The notes under the pieces were generated by a model. That model had not been told where the DNA came from, ran no database searches, and worked only from the letters and a program-made list of their open reading frames with translations. From an uncultured Blautia sp. (GTDB lineage: Bacteria > Bacillota > Clostridia > Lachnospirales > Lachnospiraceae), in assembly GCA_934426285.1 (NCBI GenBank), contig CAKRYE010000038.1, positions 1-18,616 on the forward strand: DNA of 18,616 nt, read 5' to 3'. This document shows, one piece after another, positions 12,798 to 18,616 of this stretch (the first letter of the stretch is position 1; each line of letters begins with the position of its first letter). A program made the position numbers and the translations under genes.

Positions 12798-14744
12798 ATG
12801 AAAATACGAAAACGGATTCTGTCAGTGATACTTACTATTGTAACATTGCTTCTGCTTGTACTGGATATTCCTGTGGCAGCAGCAGAGTCAAAAAAGGTAG
12901 ACGTTTTGTTTACCCATGATACCCATTCCCATCTGGACAGCTTTTCAACCATTGTAGAAGGCCAGCAAAAAGAAGTTGGCGGATTTGCCAGGCTGAAAAC
13001 CCTGATGGATGAGAAGCGAAAAGAAAATCCGGATACTCTGGTGCTGGATGGAGGAGATTTTTCTATGGGCACACTAATCCAGACTGTATATGATACAGAG
13101 GCAGCGGAGCTTCGGATGCTGGGGTATTTGGGTTATGATGTGACTACCTTTGGAAATCATGAATTCGACTACCGGTCAGAGGGTCTGGCAAATATGCTGA
13201 AGGCGGCTGTAAATTCCGGCGAGACACTGCCGGAGCTTGTAGTGTGTAATGTGGATTGGGATGCTATGGAGAAAGAGGGCTTAAATGATGGTCAGAAGCA
13301 GATCAAAGAAGCATTTGAAGCCTACGGTGTAAAGGATTATGTGGTGGTTCAAAAGGGCGATACAAAGATAGCAGTAGTTGGCGTATTTGGAAAAGATGCT
13401 CTGGAATGTGCACCTACCTGTGAACTGCTGTTTAAGGACCCGGCAGAGTCAGTAAAGCAGACAGTAGCAGAGATCAAGAAAAATGAAAAAGTAGATATGA
13501 TCGCATGTGTGTCTCATGGCGGAACCTGGGAGGATGAGGATAAGTCAGAGGACGAAATCCTTGCAAAAAAGGTTCCGGAGCTGGATCTTATCATCAGTGG
13601 ACATTCCCACACAGAGCTGAAGGAAGCAATTCAGCATGGGAATACTTATATTGTATCCTGTGGTGAGTACGGACGAAATCTGGGATCACTTTCCATGACA
13701 CAGAAGCAGGACGGACGCTGGGAGATGACCTCCTACGAGTTGATTCCTGTGTCCGATGAGATCAGTCCAGATCAGGCAACACAGAAACGGATTGATGAAT
13801 TAATGGATACCGTAGACACCAATTACCTGGCAGATTTTGGTTACACCAGGGATGAAGTCCTGGCTGAAAATGATGTTGAATTTAACAGCCTGGAAGAAAT
13901 GGGCACAAAGCATGAAGAACTGAATCTTGGCGATATTATGTCTGATGCCTATGTATATGCTGTGGAACATTCAGAATATTTTGATGGAGATCCTGTAGAC
14001 GTAGCGGTGGTTCCGAGCGGAACTGTCCGTGATACCTATACAAAGGGGAATATTACAGTAGAAGATGTTTACAATTCTTTTTCCCTGGGAATCGGAAAAG
14101 ACGGAGTAGCAGGATATCCGCTGATCAATGCTTATCTGACAGGAAAAGAGTTGAAGCTGGCAGCAGAAGTGGATGCTTCTGTTTCAGACTTTATGACAAC
14201 TGCAAGATTATATTGCAGCGGACTGAATTTTACATACAATCCTCATCGAATGATTCTGAACAAAGTGACAGACTGCTATCTGACCAGAGAGGACGGAGAA
14301 CGGATCGAAATCCAGGATGATAAGCTGTATCATGTTGTGACAGACCTGTACACCGGACAAATGCTTGGCTCTGTAATGAAAATGTCATACGGTCTGCTGT
14401 CTCTTGAACCAAAGGACAAGAATGGAAATCCTATTGAAAATCTGGAAGATCAGGCAATTATGGAGGATGGCAGGGAGCTGAAGGCATGGGATGCCATTGC
14501 AAGATATATGCAGTCCTTTGAAGATACAGACGGGGATGGAATTGCCAATGTACCGGAATATTATGCAGCCACACATAACCGTAAGGTTGTAGATGACAGT
14601 AAAAATCTCCTGGATCTGGTGAAAAATCCGAATAAATTCTCAGTGATCATAGTGCTGATCTGCCTGATCTTTATTGTAATAATTGTCGTTATTATAATTC
14701 TGATCCGAAAGCTTGTCCGCAGGGTAAAAAAGAAAAGAATATAA
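12798..14744 (+). CDS. Membrane-anchored 5'-nucleotidase/2',3'-cyclic phosphodiesterase family enzyme
   Basis: A 648-residue cell-surface metallophosphatase, expected to strip phosphate from extracellular nucleotides. The signal peptide covers about residues 1-29. The metallophosphoesterase domain (about 33-300) has D41xH43, D87 in LDGGD, N120-H121 in FGNHE, H240 and GHSH (268-271). The 5'-nucleotidase C-terminal domain follows (about 350-540). A canonical EF-hand-type calcium loop comes next (D576, D578, D580, N584, E587 in DTDGDGIANVPE). A transmembrane helix (about 614-636) and a basic tail end the protein, so it is anchored at the C-terminus rather than by a sortase signal. The start at 12798 is chosen from AAAGGAG 6 bases upstream; a TTG at 12777 would lie before the ribosome binding site. 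It probably shares an operon with nfo; the hairpin at 14747 follows. Confidence 0.92.
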   Translation: MKIRKRILSVILTIVTLLLLVLDIPVAAAESKKVDVLFTHDTHSHLDSFSTIVEGQQKEVGGFARLKTLMDEKRKENPDTLVLDGGDFSMGTLIQTVYDTEAAELRMLGYLGYDVTTFGNHEFDYRSEGLANMLKAAVNSGETLPELVVCNVDWDAMEKEGLNDGQKQIKEAFEAYGVKDYVVVQKGDTKIAVVGVFGKDALECAPTCELLFKDPAESVKQTVAEIKKNEKVDMIACVSHGGTWEDEDKSEDEILAKKVPELDLIISGHSHTELKEAIQHGNTYIVSCGEYGRNLGSLSMTQKQDGRWEMTSYELIPVSDEISPDQATQKRIDELMDTVDTNYLADFGYTRDEVLAENDVEFNSLEEMGTKHEELNLGDIMSDAYVYAVEHSEYFDGDPVDVAVVPSGTVRDTYTKGNITVEDVYNSFSLGIGKDGVAGYPLINAYLTGKELKLAAEVDASVSDFMTTARLYCSGLNFTYNPHRMILNKVTDCYLTREDGERIEIQDDKLYHVVTDLYTGQMLGSVMKMSYGLLSLEPKDKNGNPIENLEDQAIMEDGRELKAWDAIARYMQSFEDTDGDGIANVPEYYAATHNRKVVDDSKNLLDLVKNPNKFSVIIVLICLIFIVIIVVIIILIRKLVRRVKKKRI

Positions 14745-14746
14745 TA

Positions 14747-14772
14747 GAGGTATGCCATATATAGCATACCTC
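14747..14772 (+). terminator. Hairpin after the nfo/5'-nucleotidase pair
   Basis: GAGGTATGC (14747-14755) and GCATACCTC (14764-14772) form a perfect 9-bp stem with an 8-base loop, 2 bases after the stop codon. No T-run follows on the plus strand, so it may stabilise the message end or act as a weak terminator. Confidence 0.55.
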
Positions 14773-14811
14773 AGGTCTAAAAAGGAATATGTCAATATCC
14801 CCCCGCAGGGC

Positions 14812-14840
14812 TTACTGGTGCTGCATTTGTCTGCTATCAT
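14812..14840 (+). promoter_or_regulatory. Candidate extended -10 promoter for the peptide ABC operon
   Basis: TATCAT (14835-14840) is preceded by TGC, giving an extended -10. TTACTG lies 17 bases upstream but is a poor -35. It is located about 40 bases before the binding-protein start. Confidence 0.45.
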
Positions 14841-14881
14841 AGAAGTCAGTTACCAATAAAGAAAAAGCGAGGGAACATGAA

Positions 14882-16423
14882 ATGAAAAAGGGCTTATTGA
14901 CAATGGCCGGAGTGCTTCTGACTGTATCACTGGTCAGTGCCGGAACAACAGTGCCTGTACTGGCAGATGAAGAAACAACACTGGTATATGGAAGCGGAGA
15001 TTATACCAGGATCAATCCTGCTATGGATGAACATGGAGAGATCAATATTCTGATCTTCAACGGTTTAACTGCACATGACGGAGATAATCAGGTAGTTCCG
15101 GGACTGGCAGAGAGCTGGGATTTTGATGATGAAACCAATACCTATACATTCCATATGGCAGAAGATGCCAAGTGGCAGGATGGCGAACCTGTGACAGCAG
15201 ATGACGTTAAGTTTACCATCGAAGCAATCATGGATCCGGAAAATGGTTCTGAGAATGCACCCAACTATGAGGATGTAGAGGAGATCAATGTTATTGATGA
15301 TCATACGGTTGCGTTCAAGCTTGAGGACAAAAACGTTGCATTCCTTGACTATATGACAATGGCAGTTCTTCCTAAGCATCTGCTTGAGGGAGAAGATATG
15401 CAGACTTCTGACTTCTTCCGTAATCCGGTAGGAACAGGCCCATATAAGATCGAATCCTGGGATGAGGGACAGGCGATCACACTGGTTAAGAATGAAGATT
15501 ATTTCAAGGGTGAGCCTTCCATCGATAAAGTTGTATTCAAGATCGTACCGGATGACAATGCGAAAGCACTTCAGTTAAAATCCGGAGAACTTGATATGGC
15601 ATTATTAACACCAAAGGATGCGGCTGCTTTTGCAGATGATGATGCATATACATGCTACGATATGAAGACTTCTGATTATCGTGGAATCATGTTTAATTTT
15701 GGAAATGAATACTGGCAGAAAAACCGTGATCTGATCCCGGCAGTATGCTATGGACTTGACCGTCAGGCGATCATCGACGCAGTTATCCTTGGACAGGGAA
15801 TGCCGGCTTATGGACCTCTTCAGAGAAATATCTACAATTATGAAGATGTAGAGCATTATGATTACAATCCTGAAAAAGCAAAAGAAATTCTGGAAGCTGC
15901 AGGATGTGAGATGGGTGATGACGGATTCTACTATCGTGACGGCGAAAAAGTCGGATTTGTGATCAGTGTAAGTGCAGGAGATCAGGTACGTATTGATATG
16001 GCTCAGATTGCAGCACAGGAACTGAAAGAAATCGGCATGGATGTATCAGTAGAGATCCCTGCACAGACAGACTGGGCAGGACAGATGGCATTCCTCATTG
16101 GATGGGGAAGCCCATTTGACGCTGACGACCATACATACAAAGTATTCGGAACAGATAAGGGAGCAAACTACTCCAGTTACTCCAATGCAGACGTTGACAA
16201 GTATCTGACAGAAGCAAGACAGTCAGCTGATCCGGAAGTACGTGCAGAAGCTTATGCTAATTTCCAGAAAGCTCTGGCAGAGGATCCGGCTTACGCAATG
16301 ATCTGCTATATCGATGCAAACTATGTTGCTGACAGCAATATTAAAGGAATCGATCCTGACACAATTATGGGACATCACGGAGTTGGTATCTTCTGGAATG
16401 TAGCAGACTGGACTATCGAATAA
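14882..16423 (+). CDS. Peptide/nickel-type ABC transporter substrate-binding protein, family 5
   Basis: A 513-residue exported binding protein of the Opp/Dpp/Nik family. Typical features are VVPGLAESWDFDDETNTYTF (about 66-85), AKWQDGEPVTADDVKFTIEAIMDP, and the NPVGTGPYKIESW segment before the hinge. The signal peptide ends at VLA|DEE (about residue 28), a signal peptidase I site. No lipobox cysteine is present, although Gram-positive members are usually lipoproteins. GAGGG lies 8 bases before the ATG. It heads an operon with two ATPases and a permease, separated from them by an internal terminator. Dipeptides or oligopeptides are the default ligand; nickel or another small ligand cannot be excluded from sequence. 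Confidence 0.93.
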   Translation: MKKGLLTMAGVLLTVSLVSAGTTVPVLADEETTLVYGSGDYTRINPAMDEHGEINILIFNGLTAHDGDNQVVPGLAESWDFDDETNTYTFHMAEDAKWQDGEPVTADDVKFTIEAIMDPENGSENAPNYEDVEEINVIDDHTVAFKLEDKNVAFLDYMTMAVLPKHLLEGEDMQTSDFFRNPVGTGPYKIESWDEGQAITLVKNEDYFKGEPSIDKVVFKIVPDDNAKALQLKSGELDMALLTPKDAAAFADDDAYTCYDMKTSDYRGIMFNFGNEYWQKNRDLIPAVCYGLDRQAIIDAVILGQGMPAYGPLQRNIYNYEDVEHYDYNPEKAKEILEAAGCEMGDDGFYYRDGEKVGFVISVSAGDQVRIDMAQIAAQELKEIGMDVSVEIPAQTDWAGQMAFLIGWGSPFDADDHTYKVFGTDKGANYSSYSNADVDKYLTEARQSADPEVRAEAYANFQKALAEDPAYAMICYIDANYVADSNIKGIDPDTIMGHHGVGIFWNVADWTIE

Positions 16424-16446
16424 TAAAATGAGACAAAGGTTGTGAC

Positions 16447-16472
16447 GGGGGCACTAAAGGTGCCCCCTTTTT
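16447..16472 (+). terminator. Internal terminator between binding-protein and ATPase genes
   Basis: GGGGGCAC (16447-16454) and GTGCCCCC (16460-16467) form a perfect G/C-rich stem with a 5-base loop, followed by TTTTT. It lies 23 bases after the binding-protein stop codon and 24 bases before the ATPase start. Such a site usually lets the binding protein be made in excess over the membrane complex. Confidence 0.8.
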
Positions 16473-16496
16473 ACACGAGCGGAAAAAGGATTAAAA

Positions 16497-17510
16497 ATGG
16501 AACATTTATTAGAGGTCAAAAATCTTTCAGTCAGCATTGACGGTCCTGCCGGAGAAGTCCAGGCAGTAAGAGATGTGTCTTTTTCATTAAAAAAGGGAGA
16601 GGTGCTGGCTATAGTTGGAGAATCCGGATGCGGGAAGAGTGTGCTTTGCAAAAGTATTATGAAGCTTTTGCCGCCAAGTGCAAAGATTAAAGAGGGCAGC
16701 ATCTGTGTGAACGGACAGGATATCACCTGTTACAGGGAAAAGGAGATGCAGAAACTGCGTGGAAGAGTTTTTTCCATGATCTTTCAGGACCCTATGACTT
16801 CCCTGAATCCAACCATTAAAATTGGAAAACAGATTGGGGAAGCAGTGGTAATCCACAATAAGAAATACACGAAGGAACAGGTAAATAAGAAAGTTCTGGA
16901 GCTTATGGAACTGGTAGATATCTCTCATCCAAAGGAACGATATCACCAGTATCCCTGGCAGTTCTCCGGGGGAATGCGTCAGAGATGTGTGATGGCCATT
17001 GCTCTGGCAGCAGATCCGGATATTTTATTTGCAGATGAACCTATTACTGCACTGGATGTGACCATACAGGCACAGATCCTGGATCTTCTGCGGGAAATAC
17101 AGAGGAAGCTTGGAACAGCTACCATACTGGTATCCCATGATCTGGGAGTGGTTGCACGTGTGGCAGACAGAGTGGCAGTCATGTATGCAGGCAAGATCGT
17201 AGAGATCGGTACAGCAGAGGAAGTGTACTATGATCCCAGACATCCATACACATGGGGACTGATGAGATCACTGCCTGCATTTGCAAATGGAAAAGAAAGC
17301 CTGTACACAATCCCCGGTATGCCGCCTACTTTGATAGATCCGCCAAAAGGTGATGCTTTTGCATGTCGAAATGAATATGCCCTGAATATTGATTATGAAG
17401 AAATGCCGCCTATGTTTAAGATAACAGATACTCATTATGCGGCAACCTGGCTGCTGGATCCAAGAGCACCGCAGATTAAATCACCTATGGGAGGAACAGC
17501 GCATGAGTAA
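16497..17510 (+). CDS. Peptide/nickel-type ABC transporter ATPase, DppD/OppD-like
   Basis: A 337-residue ATPase with Walker A GESGCGKS (41-48), Q97, signature FSGGM (156-160), Walker B D180-E181, H-loop H214, and the oligopeptide-transporter C-terminal region with [12 protein letters not shown] and [11 protein letters not shown]. In DppD/OppD this tail normally holds four cysteines (pattern GC..F..RC..A...C and a later C-W). Here they align with D286, N292, D299 and T317, so the iron-sulfur site is lost, leaving only an out-of-register C290. AAAGGA lies 6 bases before the ATG. It overlaps the next ATPase gene by 8 bases and should pair with it as a heterodimer. Confidence 0.94.
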   Translation: MEHLLEVKNLSVSIDGPAGEVQAVRDVSFSLKKGEVLAIVGESGCGKSVLCKSIMKLLPPSAKIKEGSICVNGQDITCYREKEMQKLRGRVFSMIFQDPMTSLNPTIKIGKQIGEAVVIHNKKYTKEQVNKKVLELMELVDISHPKERYHQYPWQFSGGMRQRCVMAIALAADPDILFADEPITALDVTIQAQILDLLREIQRKLGTATILVSHDLGVVARVADRVAVMYAGKIVEIGTAEEVYYDPRHPYTWGLMRSLPAFANGKESLYTIPGMPPTLIDPPKGDAFACRNEYALNIDYEEMPPMFKITDTHYAATWLLDPRAPQIKSPMGGTAHE

Positions 17511-18417
17511 AGAAGTTTTATTGGATGTCAGGCATCTGACTCAGCAGTTTCATCTGACAAAAAAGATCAAGGTAAAGGCTGTAGATGATGTCTCATTTCA
17601 GATCCATAAAGGTGAGATCTTTGGTCTGGTAGGGGAATCCGGTTCAGGAAAGTCCACAGTTGCCAGATGTCTGATGAATATATATCAGCCGGCTCAGGGA
17701 GAAATCTGGTATAAAGATGTAAATATCTGCGACAAAAAGGAATTCAAAAAGCATAAAAAAATGCTGCAGACCCGCCGCCAGATGATATTTCAGGATTCCG
17801 CATCCAGTCTGAACCAGAAAATGAAGGTGTCAGATATTATTACGGAACCAATGAGGATCCAGCATATTACACCTCCGAGAGGAAGCTTTGTGAAGGAAGC
17901 TGCTTTTCAGATGGAATATGTAGGACTTGAGAACAGTTTCCTGGACCGTTATCCATCTGAATTATCAGGGGGACAGAGGCAGCGAGTGGCCATAGCCAGA
18001 TCTCTGTGTATGGAACCGGAATTTCTGGTGGCTGATGAACCTATAGCTTCTCTGGATGTGTCCATACAGGCACAGATTGTTAATCTGTTCCGTCATCTGC
18101 AGGAGGAGCATGGATTTACATTTCTGTTTATTGCCCATGACCTGGCTATGGTTGAGTATCTCTGTGACCGTGTGGGAGTTATGTATCATGGAAAACTGGT
18201 AGAACTGGCACCATCGGAAGAATTGTATTCCAATCCGGTGCACCCTTATACAAAAACATTGCTGTCTGCAATTCCTGTTCCGGACCCGATCAGGGAAAGA
18301 AAAAGAGTTCTGCAGTATTATGATGGCGAAGGAATGGAAAACAGCGTGTGGACAGAAGTGTCACCCGGACATTTTGCAATGCTTCCGGCTGAAGGAAAGG
18401 GGTGCAGTATATCATGA
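17503..18417 (+). CDS. Peptide/nickel-type ABC transporter ATPase, DppF/OppF-like
   Basis: A 304-residue ATPase with Walker A GESGSGKS (44-51), Q97, signature LSGGQ (154-158), Walker B D178-E179, H-loop H212, and the NPVHPYTKTLLSAIPVPDP tail typical of the OppF branch. The start at 17503 is favoured by GGGAGGA 7 bases upstream, inside the end of the previous gene. The longer frame starting at 17437 lacks such a site and would add 22 non-conserved residues. Its stop codon overlaps the start of the permease gene (ATGA), so the three genes are translationally coupled. Confidence 0.94.
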   Translation: MSKEVLLDVRHLTQQFHLTKKIKVKAVDDVSFQIHKGEIFGLVGESGSGKSTVARCLMNIYQPAQGEIWYKDVNICDKKEFKKHKKMLQTRRQMIFQDSASSLNQKMKVSDIITEPMRIQHITPPRGSFVKEAAFQMEYVGLENSFLDRYPSELSGGQRQRVAIARSLCMEPEFLVADEPIASLDVSIQAQIVNLFRHLQEEHGFTFLFIAHDLAMVEYLCDRVGVMYHGKLVELAPSEELYSNPVHPYTKTLLSAIPVPDPIRERKRVLQYYDGEGMENSVWTEVSPGHFAMLPAEGKGCSIS

Positions 18418-18616
18418 GACAAAAAAAGTTAGTTTACTATGGTAAAAAATGCCTGATATTCCTGATCTCAGTATTTATATTGTCTGTAGCTGTATTTTAT
18501 GTAGCACGTCTTGCGCCGGGAGATCCGCTGATTTCCTATTATGGCGACCGTACAGAGAAGATGAGTCCGGAAGAACGTGAATGGGCTATGGAGAAACTGG
18601 GGCTGAACGAACCAAT
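18414..18616 (+). CDS. Peptide/nickel-type ABC transporter permease, DppB/NikB-like (3' end outside window)
   Basis: The first 67 residues are visible. A basic start (MRQKKLVYYGKK) leads to one hydrophobic helix (about 13-31), then RLAPGDPL and an extracellular segment ending EKLGLNEP. The pattern of helix, R-x-x-P-G-D-P and LGL(N/D)xP is characteristic of the first permease of Dpp/Opp/Nik systems. It overlaps the preceding ATPase gene by 4 bases (ATGA). A second permease (DppC/NikC-like) is expected just beyond the window. Confidence 0.9.
   Translation, partial: MRQKKLVYYGKKCLIFLISVFILSVAVFYVARLAPGDPLISYYGDRTEKMSPEEREWAMEKLGLNEP

Noticed and set aside
12701..13072. 123-codon minus-strand frame over the start of the 5'-nucleotidase gene
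   Set aside because: It overlaps a well-supported enzyme gene and its ribosome binding site and has no recognisable domain.
1..18616. CRISPR array, tRNA/rRNA genes, insertion sequences or prophage genes
   Set aside because: No spaced repeats, RNA gene motifs, transposase or integrase reading frames were found on either strand.

Overview
The window looks like chromosomal DNA of an anaerobic Gram-positive Clostridia member, most likely a Lachnospiraceae gut commensal. The basis is moderately low G+C, strong AGGAGG-type ribosome binding sites before most genes, many amino-acid and peptide transporters, an MscL with a four-cysteine tail, and membrane-anchored surface proteins. No rRNA, tRNA, CRISPR array, insertion sequence or phage gene was seen. 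The genus is not determinable by eye.

Left part (1-4800, mostly minus strand): the tail of an unrecognised plus-strand gene meets, at a bidirectional terminator, a 5'-truncated mscL. Upstream of that on the minus strand lie a membrane-bound tandem GGDEF/EAL protein and a stand-alone FeoA. Two small secreted proteins follow: one built from two copies of a 97-residue unit, the other carrying an Ig-like segment. Between them is a short scrap of the 3' end of the alanine symporter gene.

Middle (4801-9039, minus strand): an apparent three-gene operon runs from a zinc-ribbon membrane protein, through a divergent SLC1/DAACS-type transporter with an extra N-terminal domain resembling a degenerate GHKL (anti-sigma-like) ATPase, to an AGCS sodium/alanine symporter. 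The DAACS protein has also lost recognisable sodium-site residues. This is the most unusual gene in the window. Next is a polar amino-acid ABC operon (9209-11631; binding protein, permease, ATPase). Its promoter sits just upstream of a perfect terminator-like hairpin, and behind that lies a 20-codon scrap of a lost EAL-domain gene.

Right part (11907-18616, plus strand): endonuclease IV and a C-terminally membrane-anchored 5'-nucleotidase family enzyme form a probable pair. A peptide/nickel-type ABC operon follows (binding protein, internal terminator, two ATPases, start of a permease cut by the window end).

Themes: nutrient uptake dominates (three amino-acid importers plus one peptide-type system). 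The window also holds three short 3'-terminal gene scraps (mscL, alaG, EAL), which suggests repeated small deletions and duplications at gene ends. Start codons were moved from the longest possible ORF wherever a clear ribosome binding site pointed to an internal start. All family assignments and alignments were made by eye.
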